This document shows positions 17,753-26,426 of a stretch of 40,056 bases of DNA, one piece after another; within the stretch, counting starts at the first letter, position 1; every line of letters begins with the position of its first letter. A program made the position numbers and the translations under genes. This stretch comes from Pseudoalteromonas sp. HM-SA03 (GTDB taxonomy: Bacteria > Pseudomonadota > Gammaproteobacteria > Enterobacterales > Alteromonadaceae), in the NCBI RefSeq assembly GCF_002289345.1, contig NZ_NSDG01000082.1:72447-112502 (forward strand). The letters run 5' to 3'. Under the pieces are notes generated by a model, which worked only from the letters and a program-made list of their open reading frames with translations, was not told the DNA's origin and did no database searches.

Positions 17753-17798
17753 AGTCTTAATAAGACTGAGGTTGAAGCATACTTCCCTAGGAAGGTGC
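17753..17798. promoter_or_regulatory. Palindrome and hairpin before the lipoprotein gene
   Basis: A perfect palindrome AGTCTTA-A-TAAGACT covers 17753-17767. A short hairpin CTTCC-CTA-GGAAG (17782-17794), with weaker outer pairing to 17777 and 17798, follows. Both lie between the stop at 17747 and the start at 17833. They could be an operator and a leader structure; no U-tract follows either, so they are not ordinary terminators. Confidence 0.35.
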
Positions 17799-17832
17799 AT
17801 TTCAAACCGAGGCGATAACACCAAGGATGACA

Positions 17833-18495
17833 ATGCAACGTATCTTCGCAATTGCTACTTTATTATTGGGCGGCTGTAGCACCCAAACTTTACATATCTT
17901 TGAATCCGGCCTCGATGAAGGTACTAGAGCTAACTTAGTTCAAGCATTAGAAAAGCGAGATATTCATTATCGTTTTACCGAGCTTCCCGTACCGCTACAA
18001 TATGAGAGCGCACAATTAAATATTCCACCGATGACTTCAGGCGACAATTGGCTTAGGGATGTTGAATATGTAGTGAAAGAGATTGGTTTTGATACGCTGA
18101 CAATTTCAGAATTTAATATGGAAGGGCACCGTTATACACCGAATAACGCGGGGTTGTATCTGGTGCAAAACAGAGCTGCTCAAGCATTGCCAGATCTATT
18201 GTTTGCCCACCAATGTAAAGATGATTCTATCCAATTGCAGCTGAAACCCAATGGTCATTGGCAGCAGGTTGGCACTGAGTATCGGGGGCGTTGGACCTAT
18301 AAAAGTAATTCTCTTACGCTCACGTGGCATGAGAAATCCGAGCAGCACCCCTACCAGCAAGTGTATGCCGAGCGTGAACATACAGTGCAGACATTACAGG
18401 GACCCAAGCCTGCAAAAACATTTACCCGCCAGCAGCTTTTCGATGGGCCTGTGCCTGTATTTAACTGTGACTTACAAGTGATCTTTGCTGAGTGA
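17833..18495 (+). CDS. Putative lipoprotein of unknown function
   Basis: A 220-residue probable lipoprotein. ATG 17827 is in frame, but AAGGA overlaps it; ATG 17833 has the AAGGA at five bases. The start MQRIFAIATLLLGGCSTQ carries a lipobox-like LGGC with the acceptor Cys at position 15. Residues after the Cys are not Asp at +2, so sorting to the outer membrane is possible. The first domain (about 20-110) has alternating strands and helices (LHIFESGLDEGTRANLVQALEKRDIHYRF). The second (about 125-200) is beta-rich (IQLQLKPNGHWQQVGTEYRGRWTYKSNSLTLTW) and resembles a small lipocalin-like or strand-sheet unit only in general pattern. I recognise no family. Its 3' end overlaps the convergent iron-binding-protein gene by 24 bp. 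Confidence 0.7.
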   Translation: MQRIFAIATLLLGGCSTQTLHIFESGLDEGTRANLVQALEKRDIHYRFTELPVPLQYESAQLNIPPMTSGDNWLRDVEYVVKEIGFDTLTISEFNMEGHRYTPNNAGLYLVQNRAAQALPDLLFAHQCKDDSIQLQLKPNGHWQQVGTEYRGRWTYKSNSLTLTWHEKSEQHPYQQVYAEREHTVQTLQGPKPAKTFTRQQLFDGPVPVFNCDLQVIFAE

Positions 18496-19479
18496 GTTAA
18501 TAACTCGTTGGGCTCGTGACACTTGCTGCAGGCCGAGTTTCACCTGTTTCGTGGCGGGGACAAATGGAGTAGGAGCCGTTTGCGAGCTTTGAATCACAGG
18601 ATATTCATGAAGCAAATTAGCATACATGGATTGAGTACTCGGTTTCAGCAAGAAATCAATAAATAGCTCGGCATTGTGTGCATTGGGTGAATGCTTTGCT
18701 ATCGCAACCGTGGTGGTAGATATAGGCGTTTTTCCCGAGTGCATTTTCAGAAAGTGGATCTCTAGCTGTTCGGCAAGTGCCTTATCGCGCTTATTCTCGG
18801 AGTGCTGCATCATGCTCCAGTAATAGTGATTCGCCAGCGCAAATTCACATTGACCTTGCGCAAGCGCTCGGAGTTGATCTCTATCTCCCCCCACAGGACG
18901 CTTTGCTAATAGCGTATTAGCGTGGTTGAGCCATGAGGAGTCATTATTGTTTGAAGAAGCATAGAGGCTCGATGCTAACGTCAAGTTATAACTATGAGAC
19001 CACTGGCGAATGCAAAACTTACCCTTGTAAAGCGATTTATCTAAATCCGAAAAGTGTTCGGGCAAGGGTGTAGAAACACCTTTTTTACGGAATAATGCGC
19101 GTGTCCTTATCGAAACACTGAGCCAACGCTTATCATCATCCTTGAGTTCAGGATTTACTGCTTGCCAATTTGTGATCTTGTCGATAGGACGCAGTAGTGC
19201 TTTGTAATCATGCAGCTGAATTAGATCGGAGGTGAGCAACACATCGGCCTTTGAGTCCGCGCCATCGCTTTTGAGACGCTCAAGCAGTTGTGCTGATTTA
19301 CCATTTACGAGGTTTACGGTGATCCCAGTCTCTTTTTCAAATGCCTGGAGGACAGGTTGAATTAATTCATATTTTCTAAATGAATAGACGTTTACTTGCG
19401 AGGTGTGGGGTTGCTTCGCAACCGCTTGACCAAAATGTACCCAAAAGAGTAAAAAAAGGAAAAGTTTACTTTTATTCAT
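18472..19479 (-). CDS. Iron(III) ABC transporter substrate-binding protein, FbpA/FutA-like
   Basis: A 335-residue periplasmic binding protein of the ferric-iron group. A signal peptide (MNKSKLFLFLLFWVHFGQAVA) precedes VNVYSFRKYELIQPVLQAFEKETGITVN and then LLERLKSDGADSKADVLLTSDLIQL. These regions match FbpA/FutA proteins closely in pattern. ALANHYYWSMM, with two adjacent tyrosines, occupies the place of the iron-ligating Tyr pair of this family. The C-terminal STTTVAIAKHSPNAHNAELFIDFLLK is also typical. No permease (FbpB) or ATPase (FbpC) gene is adjacent, so the protein must work with a transporter encoded elsewhere. A Fur-box-like site lies one base upstream of the ATG; no Shine-Dalgarno is visible. 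Iron specificity is inferred from family and Fur site. Confidence 0.85.
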   Translation of the reverse strand: MNKSKLFLFLLFWVHFGQAVAKQPHTSQVNVYSFRKYELIQPVLQAFEKETGITVNLVNGKSAQLLERLKSDGADSKADVLLTSDLIQLHDYKALLRPIDKITNWQAVNPELKDDDKRWLSVSIRTRALFRKKGVSTPLPEHFSDLDKSLYKGKFCIRQWSHSYNLTLASSLYASSNNNDSSWLNHANTLLAKRPVGGDRDQLRALAQGQCEFALANHYYWSMMQHSENKRDKALAEQLEIHFLKMHSGKTPISTTTVAIAKHSPNAHNAELFIDFLLKPSTQSMYANLLHEYPVIQSSQTAPTPFVPATKQVKLGLQQVSRAQRVINSLSKDHL

Positions 19480-19480
19480 T

Positions 19481-19499
19481 GCAAATAAGAATTATTATC
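19481..19499. promoter_or_regulatory. Fur-box-like operator shared by the iron-binding-protein and GGDEF/EAL genes
   Basis: The 19-mer GCAAATAAGAATTATTATC matches the Fur consensus GATAATGATAATCATTATC at 14 of 19 positions, by my own alignment. It lies in the 45-bp gap between the divergent starts at 19479 and 19525. On the minus strand it overlaps a GATAAT/ATAATA stretch that could be a -10 element. Iron-dependent repression of the binding-protein gene is a natural reading; effect on the diguanylate-cyclase-type gene is speculative. Confidence 0.6.
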
Positions 19500-19524
19500 G
19501 AATGGGTGTAGCATACAATGTTCG

Positions 19525-22266
19525 ATGAAGATGTCCAGACTTAAACGACGCGTTTTTACAAATGCCATTCTCCATAGCGCTCAGCAGGTTTTTAAGCGAA
19601 GGCTTCCTGTGCTGGGGTTCATCTTGCTGTTCGCCTGTTTGATATATGTTGGCTTGATAGCGAATGTTTACTACCAAAACCAATCAGAAAGCAAAAGCGC
19701 GCAGGAGCTGACGCGGTTAGAGTACTTGCTGGATAGTAAGTTGCAACACGTTGCCCATCTACTGTATTCGATAGACGCCTATCTCAACACCCATCAAGAT
19801 GCAGACTTTTATGAGATAGCGCAATCACAGCTTACCACGGCGAATTTAGGGTTGAGTATGGAAACACACGCAGTGGTTTCACCTGGACAATTCTCCATAT
19901 TAGAGAAAGTGCAGCGAGAAAGAGGGTATTTTGACTTTAAAATTAGAGGCAATCTAGATAAACACGCTAAGCAATGGTTAGTGGTGACCCGTGCTGCACC
20001 TGTGTCTGAAGTTGGTCAGACCGTCGGGCAGGCGGAGGTGCTTGAGAGAGATATTTTTGCAGAGCGGGATGAGAATGACTTAACGACCTATGTCTGGCCA
20101 AATAGGCAAAAACTCAGTGTATTGATTGAGCAACCGCGTTTTGGAGAGTTTAAAACGCTACTGGGATTAAGTTTTGAGTTACCTTTTTTATTGGATTCAT
20201 TATTTGGCCAATTATATCAGCAGCGCAAGCAACACTTATTGGTCTCTTCAAAAAAAGAAATTATTTATAGCTCCGATTGGCAGAAGCGCTTCGACCTTCA
20301 TAATTTAACGCCAAGTGCGGTGCACACCATTAATTTTTATGGTTTGCCCATTACCATGCAGTTGTATGATGAGGCGTGTTTACATCCAAGTTGGTTAAAT
20401 AACCATAGCGTACTGATTGTACTCTTTTTAGCTATTCTGGCCGCCTGTATTTTATTGGTGTGGCTCCAGCTAAGACAACTGAAAAATCGCAATGACACCG
20501 TCAATAATTTAGTTGTTGAAAGAACTAAAAGCCTAGAGGTGTCTAAGCACAGGTTACAAGTCGAATCTAATAAGCGCTTAGGGGCTTTGCAGCAACAGGT
20601 CGCTGCAGAGCGTAAGTATAAAAGTTTATTCGTTAATAGCCATGAAGGTTTATTTGTACTAGACCGCCGGGGCTACATTATTGACTCCAACCCCGCTTTC
20701 AATGCGTTACTTTTTGGTGGGCGTATTCCTTCGCCAAATACAGACTTTAGTGCACTTATGCAAGACTCTGAGTGTCATGAGCAGTGGAACCTGATTGTTG
20801 CCACGAAGCAAGCTCACCAAGAAATGGAGTGGTTAGCAAAAGCAGAATCAGGAGAGCATATCTGGCTTAGACATTCTGGGCATTGGCTGCATCAACCGGA
20901 TAGTTGCCTGTATGAGGGGAGAGTGACGGACATTACTCAGGCTAAACTGTTCCAAGAACAATTGCGATATAAAGCGCAACATGACAGCTTGACCGATCTG
21001 CTAAATCGTCAGAGCTTTGTGTCTTTGGTTGATAAGCTCCGTGAGCGTAAACGCGCCAAGTTTACTTTGCTATATATTGACTTAGACCGCTTTAAGTTAA
21101 TAAATGATACCTTAGGCCATCAAGCCGGCGATAAGCTGCTTATCGAGTTTGCAACAAGAATGCGTATGCTGCTTAGTAGCTATGCCGATATAGCCCGGCT
21201 TGGCGGTGATGAATTCGCCGTTCTTATTTACGATGAGCATCTACATGAACCAATAGAGGGTGTGCTTGAAGATATTCTTGCGCGGATCCGAGCGCCATTT
21301 CTGTATCAGGGTAACAGTCATTGTGTTAGTGGTAGCGTTGGCGTACGCCACTTTACCGTTCCGTGTCTACATTGCGATGCTGAGAAGCTACTACATGATG
21401 CCGATATTGCAATGTATGAGGCAAAGAAGCGAGGTAAGAACACTTATCATATATTCACGAATGCTATCGCTTGCGAAGCAGGTCGAAAGATCCAGATTGA
21501 GCAAGCGCTACAGGCAATAGTGATGTCTCGCGAACTAAGCCTGAATTTGCAACCCGTTTATTGTCAAAAAGGGCAGAATTTAAAAGGGTTCGAAGCGCTA
21601 CTACGCTGGAATAGTCCAACGCTCGGAGAAGTAAGTCCTGCTGAATTTATTCCCATCGCAGAACAATGTGCGAAGATTTCAGAGCTTGGTCGCTGGGTAT
21701 TTGATCAGGCGCTCAATTTTATCAATGTCATAGGAGACAGTACCCTTTTTGTCGCGGTTAATGTTTCTCCGTTGCAACTCCAGTCGCAGGAATTTATCGA
21801 TTGGTTAGTGTCTCGCTGTGAGGATGAAAATGTTGCGATGAAACAAATTAAGCTTGAGTTGACAGAATCAGCCATGATGGCAGAAGAAAACATGCTTATA
21901 GGGCCGCTGGAGCAACTTCATCAAGCGGGATTTGGCATCTATATTGATGACTTCGGCACAGGTTATAGCAGCCTTGCGCGGCTTAATCATCTTCCCGTGG
22001 ATGGTATTAAAATAGATAGGGCTTTTATGTCCGACATTGAGCTGGGCGGTAAGGCGACGCAACTCATTGAAGCGATTTGCGCGATTGCGCACAGCTTTAA
22101 CCTTGTAGTGACAGCCGAGGGCATTGAAACGGCAGCGCAGCTTGATACGTTATCAAGGCTTTATTGTCATCAAACGCAGGGCTATCTTATGTCGAAGCCG
22201 CTGGTTGTGGCCGAAGCCAAACGCCTTGTTTCACCGAACAAAAAAGTGCATCAGTTATTTGCTTAG
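19525..22266 (+). CDS. PAS-GGDEF-EAL cyclic-di-GMP signalling protein
   Basis: A 913-residue membrane protein that probably makes and/or degrades cyclic di-GMP. Transmembrane segment 1 is at about 30-51, a periplasmic sensor-like domain of about 240 residues follows, and segment 2 lies at about 293-315. A helical linker (KSLEVSKHRLQVESNKRL) leads to a PAS-like domain at about 365-475 (YKSLFVNSHEGLFVLDRRGYIIDSNPAFN). The GGDEF domain holds the intact signature ARLGGDEFAVL near residue 557 with the upstream DLDRFKLINDTLGH. The EAL domain starts near 689 (GFEALLRWNSP) and has LTESAMM, DDFGTGYSSLARL, and AEGIET. Both catalytic motifs look intact, so either activity is possible. Neither ATG 19525 nor ATG 19531 has a clear Shine-Dalgarno. 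The ligand of the periplasmic part is unknown. Confidence 0.93.
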   Translation: MKMSRLKRRVFTNAILHSAQQVFKRRLPVLGFILLFACLIYVGLIANVYYQNQSESKSAQELTRLEYLLDSKLQHVAHLLYSIDAYLNTHQDADFYEIAQSQLTTANLGLSMETHAVVSPGQFSILEKVQRERGYFDFKIRGNLDKHAKQWLVVTRAAPVSEVGQTVGQAEVLERDIFAERDENDLTTYVWPNRQKLSVLIEQPRFGEFKTLLGLSFELPFLLDSLFGQLYQQRKQHLLVSSKKEIIYSSDWQKRFDLHNLTPSAVHTINFYGLPITMQLYDEACLHPSWLNNHSVLIVLFLAILAACILLVWLQLRQLKNRNDTVNNLVVERTKSLEVSKHRLQVESNKRLGALQQQVAAERKYKSLFVNSHEGLFVLDRRGYIIDSNPAFNALLFGGRIPSPNTDFSALMQDSECHEQWNLIVATKQAHQEMEWLAKAESGEHIWLRHSGHWLHQPDSCLYEGRVTDITQAKLFQEQLRYKAQHDSLTDLLNRQSFVSLVDKLRERKRAKFTLLYIDLDRFKLINDTLGHQAGDKLLIEFATRMRMLLSSYADIARLGGDEFAVLIYDEHLHEPIEGVLEDILARIRAPFLYQGNSHCVSGSVGVRHFTVPCLHCDAEKLLHDADIAMYEAKKRGKNTYHIFTNAIACEAGRKIQIEQALQAIVMSRELSLNLQPVYCQKGQNLKGFEALLRWNSPTLGEVSPAEFIPIAEQCAKISELGRWVFDQALNFINVIGDSTLFVAVNVSPLQLQSQEFIDWLVSRCEDENVAMKQIKLELTESAMMAEENMLIGPLEQLHQAGFGIYIDDFGTGYSSLARLNHLPVDGIKIDRAFMSDIELGGKATQLIEAICAIAHSFNLVVTAEGIETAAQLDTLSRLYCHQTQGYLMSKPLVVAEAKRLVSPNKKVHQLFA

Positions 22267-22350
22267 TTAAATAAGTAAGCAGAGGTTTGGATAACAAGGT
22301 GACATTTTATTAGGTGATAGAAATAATGGCTGAAAAAGTAAAAATACCTA

Positions 22351-22381
22351 TTGACCTTAACATGGGTTGAGGTTTTAACCT
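22351..22381 (+). promoter_or_regulatory. MerR-family-type promoter of the N-acetyltransferase gene
   Basis: A -35 TTGACC (22351-22356) and a -10 TAACCT (22376-22381) are separated by 19 bp, the over-long spacing typical of promoters activated by MerR-family regulators. Between them lies a dyad with arms ACCTTAAC and GTTGAGGT (7 of 8 bases paired) around ATGG. From memory the E. coli copA promoter bound by CueR has the same -35, -10 and spacing with different half-sites. The start codon of the gene lies 26 bp downstream. No MerR gene is in the window. Confidence 0.75.
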
Positions 22382-22407
22382 GTCTCCATCAACTTTAGGA
22401 GTCAGTC

Positions 22408-23238
22408 ATGGAATTAGAAGCGAATATCAATCAATATCTTAGCAGCTTATCGTTACAGCACTTTGCTGGGGTTGAGCTGGTCACCGAGTTACAACAAAAA
22501 CACCTTTCTCGCTACGCCTTCTCAAGTATTAATGCCATGTATGGTGAGCGTCTGTTACTTGACCCATCACCACTATTTAGCCGTTTAGTGACCAACAAAC
22601 AAGGTGGCTATTGCTTTGAGCATAACAAGGTGGCATTTTTAGCGCTGCAACAGCTTGGTTTTACGGTAAGGCCGGTTCTTGCGAGAGTAATGCTAAATGG
22701 TAGCCTCTCTAATCCTCGTTCTCACCGGATGACATTGCTTAATTTGGATGGTGAGCAGTATTTGGTTGATGTGGGGTTTGGAGTGAAGTCTCCTCGTGTA
22801 CCGATTAATATCAATCAAGCCTTAACTATCCAAGGGCGTCAGACTTATCAGGTACAAAAAACAGCAGACACAGTCAAAGTGACTTTGTTAGAGGAGGGAG
22901 AAGCACCGCTCACCCTATATCATGTCGACCTTGCTGAAGTGTTCGAATCCGATTGTGAAGTGGCACACTTTTATTCCCATCAACATCCTGAAGCGGCGTT
23001 TGTGAACAACTTAGTGGTTTCTCGAATTACTGATTGTCATCGTTATTTACTGCGTAATCAGAGTTATTTTGAGTGGCATGAATGTGATGGCAGTGTTACC
23101 GAAACTACAGTTGAGAGCTTTGCTCAGCTGGAGCAGTTGGTAAAAGAGACATTTTTGCTTGAAACGCCAAAAGCAGTTTTAAAAAGCGTATACGATACAG
23201 TCCTCACTCGTGCCGCAAATAAACCAGTCGAGCGTTAA
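22408..23238 (+). CDS. Arylamine N-acetyltransferase
   Basis: A 276-residue cytoplasmic NAT that transfers an acetyl group from acetyl-CoA to arylamines, hydroxylamines or hydrazines. The catalytic triad is complete: Cys69 in QGGYCFEHN, His107 in RSHRMTLL and Asp121 in YLVDVGFG, positions almost the same as in characterised bacterial NATs. The N-terminal RYAFSSINAMYG and the FSRLVTNKQGG strand are typical. Length agrees with the family (about 275-285). An AGGAG about seven bases before ATG 22408 supports the start. It is transcribed alone from a MerR-type promoter and ends in a terminator whose loop contains its own stop codon. Physiological substrate unknown; in E. coli the homologue NhoA acts on N-hydroxyarylamines. 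Confidence 0.93.
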   Translation: MELEANINQYLSSLSLQHFAGVELVTELQQKHLSRYAFSSINAMYGERLLLDPSPLFSRLVTNKQGGYCFEHNKVAFLALQQLGFTVRPVLARVMLNGSLSNPRSHRMTLLNLDGEQYLVDVGFGVKSPRVPININQALTIQGRQTYQVQKTADTVKVTLLEEGEAPLTLYHVDLAEVFESDCEVAHFYSHQHPEAAFVNNLVVSRITDCHRYLLRNQSYFEWHECDGSVTETTVESFAQLEQLVKETFLLETPKAVLKSVYDTVLTRAANKPVER

Positions 23239-23251
23239 TTCGACTGGTTTT
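23221..23251. terminator. Bidirectional terminator overlapping the NAT stop codon
   Basis: Perfect 11-bp arms AAACCAGTCGA and TCGACTGGTTT enclose an 8-base loop that contains the TAA stop of the acetyltransferase gene; further Ts follow. The A-run on the 5' side lets it also end the convergent cys operon transcript. Confidence 0.9.
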
Positions 23252-23286
23252 ATGTGAATTAGTTTACGGTATTACCACCTTCTAGC

Positions 23287-24057
23287 TTAGTCTTCCAACC
23301 TAGAAACCACAAAATAGGGGTTAAGGTACTCGGCTTTTTGATTGTAGCGCAGAGGCTCGCCATTCACTTGGCTGACCTTTGCCCCAGCGATACTCGCCAC
23401 TGCGTGTCCGGCCCCGGTATCCCACTCTGAAGTTGGGCCAAGGCGAGGGTAAACATCGGCTTTACTTTCTGCCACTAAGCATAACTTAAGTGAACTGCCT
23501 TTAGGTACCATGTCGACTTGCTCGAAGCGGGTAAGGTACTCAGCTAAATCTGGTGAAGGGTGTGAGCGCGAGCCAACCACCTTAATTAAACCCTGATTGG
23601 GCTTGGTGGTGACTTTGAGCTCTATGCGAGCTTCACCCGTTTGCTTGAACGCGCCAATACTTTTTTCTGCAAGGTAGCTTTCATTAAGTGCTGGAGCATG
23701 AACAACACCAAGAATGGGGTCACCGTTATTGATAAGTGCAATATTTACCGTAAATTCACCATTTTTCTTGATGAATTCTTTGGTGCCATCAATGGGGTCA
23801 ACCAGCCAATACTCTTGCCATTGTTGGCGCTCTTGCCAATCTATTCCTGCGCTTTCTTCGCTTAATATCGGCATTTCGGGAGTGAGGGTTTTAAGGCCTG
23901 CAACAATAATTTTATGTGCAGCGAGATCTGCCTCAGTGACGGGACTTTCATCTTCTTTATATTCAACATTAAAGTCCTTGGCATAAATCTCCATAATCGC
24001 TTCACCAGCGCGAATACTCAGATTTAATACTTCTTCCAGCAGATCCGTATGATTCAT
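23287..24057 (-). CDS. cysQ: 3'(2'),5'-bisphosphate nucleotidase
   Basis: CysQ hydrolyses 3'-phosphoadenosine 5'-phosphate (PAP), the by-product of PAPS reduction, to AMP. This relieves inhibition of the pathway and of RNases. The 256 residues carry the inositol-monophosphatase-type metal motifs: DPIDGTKEFIKKNGEF and the C-terminal EWDTGAGHAVASIAGAKV, plus LSEESAG earlier. These are diagnostic for this group. It is the last gene of the cysG-to-cysQ run, three bases after cysC. Placement with cysC and cysDN strengthens the PAP-specific call over inositol phosphatase. Confidence 0.95.
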   Translation of the reverse strand: MNHTDLLEEVLNLSIRAGEAIMEIYAKDFNVEYKEDESPVTEADLAAHKIIVAGLKTLTPEMPILSEESAGIDWQERQQWQEYWLVDPIDGTKEFIKKNGEFTVNIALINNGDPILGVVHAPALNESYLAEKSIGAFKQTGEARIELKVTTKPNQGLIKVVGSRSHPSPDLAEYLTRFEQVDMVPKGSSLKLCLVAESKADVYPRLGPTSEWDTGAGHAVASIAGAKVSQVNGEPLRYNQKAEYLNPYFVVSRLED

Positions 24058-24060
24058 GAC

Positions 24061-24657
24061 TTACCCTATTAAATTTTTTGACAGTAGATAGTGTATTAGC
24101 TGCTGGACAGATTCTTCCAGCGACTGCTCGGAAGTATTTAAACATATTTCTGGGCTAATTGGGGGCTCATACGCCGAATCTATGCCAGTAAAATGTTTTA
24201 TTTCTCCTGCGCGCGCTTTTTTATACAAACCTTTAGGGTCTCGTTGCTCGCAAACTGCAAGCGGCGTATCTAGGTATACTTCAATAAACTCGCCGCTTGC
24301 GACTAAGTTACGCACCATGTCTCGTTCAGCTTGAAAAGGAGAGATAAAAGCGGTGAGTACCATTAGCCCCGCATCGACCATAAGTTTGCTGAGTTCACCC
24401 ACTCGACGAATGTTTTCGACGCGGTCCTCATCGCTGAACCCTAGGTCTTTACATAACCCATGCCTGACATTATCTCCATCAAGGAGATAGGTATGTATGC
24501 CTTTTCCTTGCAATGCATGCTCAAGTGCATTGGCCACGGTGCTTTTACCTGAGCCTGAAAAGCCTGTAAACCAAAGCACGCAAGGCTTATGACCTTTTAA
24601 TTCACTACGTTTTGTTTTATCTACGGCATAGTTATGCCAAACAATATTTTCGTCCAT
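24061..24657 (-). CDS. cysC: Adenylylsulfate (APS) kinase
   Basis: CysC phosphorylates APS with ATP to PAPS, the substrate of CysH. The 198-residue length is normal. Walker A is GFSGSGKST near residue 33; the APS-binding and lid regions show [21 protein letters not shown] and [10 protein letters not shown], and the C-terminal part has [35 protein letters not shown]. All are diagnostic. It lies between the SLC13 permease gene (11-bp gap) and cysQ (3-bp gap), so it is translated from the same transcript. Its presence fits the PAPS-type reductase at 8947. Confidence 0.98.
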   Translation of the reverse strand: MDENIVWHNYAVDKTKRSELKGHKPCVLWFTGFSGSGKSTVANALEHALQGKGIHTYLLDGDNVRHGLCKDLGFSDEDRVENIRRVGELSKLMVDAGLMVLTAFISPFQAERDMVRNLVASGEFIEVYLDTPLAVCEQRDPKGLYKKARAGEIKHFTGIDSAYEPPISPEICLNTSEQSLEESVQQLIHYLLSKNLIG

Positions 24658-24668
24658 ACTTTGCTCTA

Positions 24669-26390
24669 TTAAAATGGAAAGACAGATGGAATAACAGTCA
24701 GTACCGTCGCTGAATAAATCAATGACAAGGGCAGTCCCATGGTGACGTAATCACGAATTCGATAGTTGCCTGCGCTATACACCATGAGGTTAGTTTGATA
24801 GCCAAAAGGTGAGATAAAGCTTGCGGATGCGCCAAAGGCTACTGCCATTACAAATGGCAGTGGATTTACATCAAAGCCACTTGCCAGTGCATAAGCTACA
24901 GGGAATGAAAGTGCTGCCGCGGCATTGTTAGTGATGAGTTCGGTAAATATCACAGTCATCACAAAAATGGCGATAAATGCGCCGTAAGGACCAAAATCCC
25001 CTAACAACCACAATAAGCTCGAGGAAATCTCTGCTGCCAGTCCGGTTTCAATCATTAACTTAGCCAGCCCTATCGCACTGCCAACAATAGCGACAAGCTC
25101 AATAGGAAAGCGACGTTTCATCTCTGGGACTTTGATTGTACCGAGCACGACAAGTGCGGCGAGTAACACAATTAACCCTTTTACCAGCGGTACAACCCCA
25201 AAGATGCTAAGGCCAACCACTGTCGCAAAACTCGCAAGTACCGTGTTGGACTTATTGCGAGATAGATGTGTTTGTAAATCTAGGCCAGAAATATACACAA
25301 ATTCGCGTTTGAGATTGGGGAGTGCATAAAAATCGCTGCTTGGGGCTAGTATTAAAGAGTCACCCGCTTGTAATTCGACCTGACCAATTCCACCTTGTAG
25401 GCGATCATGACCACGGCGTATCGCAATAATAGCGGCATGGAACTGCTCCCTAAAGCGGATCTCTCTAATGGTTTTTCCAAGAAAGCGCGAAGACTGACTG
25501 ACGACCACTTCCACCAAGTGCTCAACGTCTTTCTCGTGTTTATCATGGACTATCTTTAATCCATCGAAACGCTGTAACAGTGGCACTGAGTTGATGTCGC
25601 CCACAAATAGCAGAACATCACCAGCAAGAATTTCTTGTTGTGGCGTAACGGCGCAGATCCGTCGTTCACCGCGAATGATTTCAGCAAGAAATAAGTCTTT
25701 GAGGTCGCGCAGGCCGTTTTCTTCAACCGTGCGACCAACTAGCTTAGAGCTTGGCTCAACTTTTCCTTCTAAATAGAACGGCACGACCTCATCATTATTT
25801 TTGCCGTTGTCGGGCAAATATTTGAGCATAATCGTGATGGTCAATAAACCAACACTCAGGACGGCGAGACCAACTAAGGTAAAGTCAAAAAAGCCCAGCG
25901 GCGCCATCCCAGCCTCTACGGCAAAGCCATTAACAATAAGATTGGTAGAAGTACCTATCAGCGTTAACGTACCACCTAAAATAGCGGTATAAGAAAGCGG
26001 TAATAGTAGCTTAGAAGGCGCGTGTGTTTTGCTCTCTTTAACGGTAGTGATCAGCGAAGCAACCACCGCTGTGTTATTGGTAAAAGAAGACAAAAAGGCA
26101 GTAGATAAACCCAGTTTAATTACCGCTTTTGCGAGACTACCTTGTGCCATTGAGTGGGCGAGTTTTTTGACTAAGGTTGTTTTTTCAATCGCAATAGAAA
26201 CCAAGATAAGTAGCACAAGCGTGATTAAAGACGGATTCGCATAATTCACCAACATTGATTCAAGATCGATGAGGCCAGTCAAATAACTGGTGGCGATTGC
26301 GCCTGTGAATAGCCATGCAGCGTTAATGCGTGTGGCAAAAAGACACACGACTAACGCTAGCATAATGCCTGTTAAAATGACTTGTTCCAT
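24669..26390 (-). CDS. SLC13/DASS-family permease with TrkA-C domains, likely sulfate transporter
   Basis: A 573-residue inner-membrane transporter. Several hydrophobic helices (about 1-195) are followed by a soluble middle of about 200 residues containing two TrkA-C-like units ([24 protein letters not shown] and [24 protein letters not shown]), then a second helix bundle (about 385-573). The paired SNT-type motifs are seen as [12 protein letters not shown] and [13 protein letters not shown], with [16 protein letters not shown] near the end, all typical of the DASS family. Position inside the operon between cysN and cysC makes sodium- or proton-coupled sulfate uptake the likely job, in place of CysTWA or CysZ. 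Substrate is inferred from context. The ribosome binding site is weak; start ATG 26390 is the best choice by the first helix. Confidence 0.88.
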   Translation of the reverse strand: MEQVILTGIMLALVVCLFATRINAAWLFTGAIATSYLTGLIDLESMLVNYANPSLITLVLLILVSIAIEKTTLVKKLAHSMAQGSLAKAVIKLGLSTAFLSSFTNNTAVVASLITTVKESKTHAPSKLLLPLSYTAILGGTLTLIGTSTNLIVNGFAVEAGMAPLGFFDFTLVGLAVLSVGLLTITIMLKYLPDNGKNNDEVVPFYLEGKVEPSSKLVGRTVEENGLRDLKDLFLAEIIRGERRICAVTPQQEILAGDVLLFVGDINSVPLLQRFDGLKIVHDKHEKDVEHLVEVVVSQSSRFLGKTIREIRFREQFHAAIIAIRRGHDRLQGGIGQVELQAGDSLILAPSSDFYALPNLKREFVYISGLDLQTHLSRNKSNTVLASFATVVGLSIFGVVPLVKGLIVLLAALVVLGTIKVPEMKRRFPIELVAIVGSAIGLAKLMIETGLAAEISSSLLWLLGDFGPYGAFIAIFVMTVIFTELITNNAAAALSFPVAYALASGFDVNPLPFVMAVAFGASASFISPFGYQTNLMVYSAGNYRIRDYVTMGLPLSLIYSATVLTVIPSVFPF

Positions 26391-26426
26391 AATGACGTCA
26401 TACCTCGACTAACAGGCTAAATTGCA

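Noticed and set aside
22326..22370. Small ORF MAEKVKIPIDLNMG before the NAT gene
   Set aside because: It overlaps the -35 and the dyad of the MerR-type promoter and would end upstream of the transcription start, so it cannot be on that transcript; its ribosome binding site is also poorly spaced.
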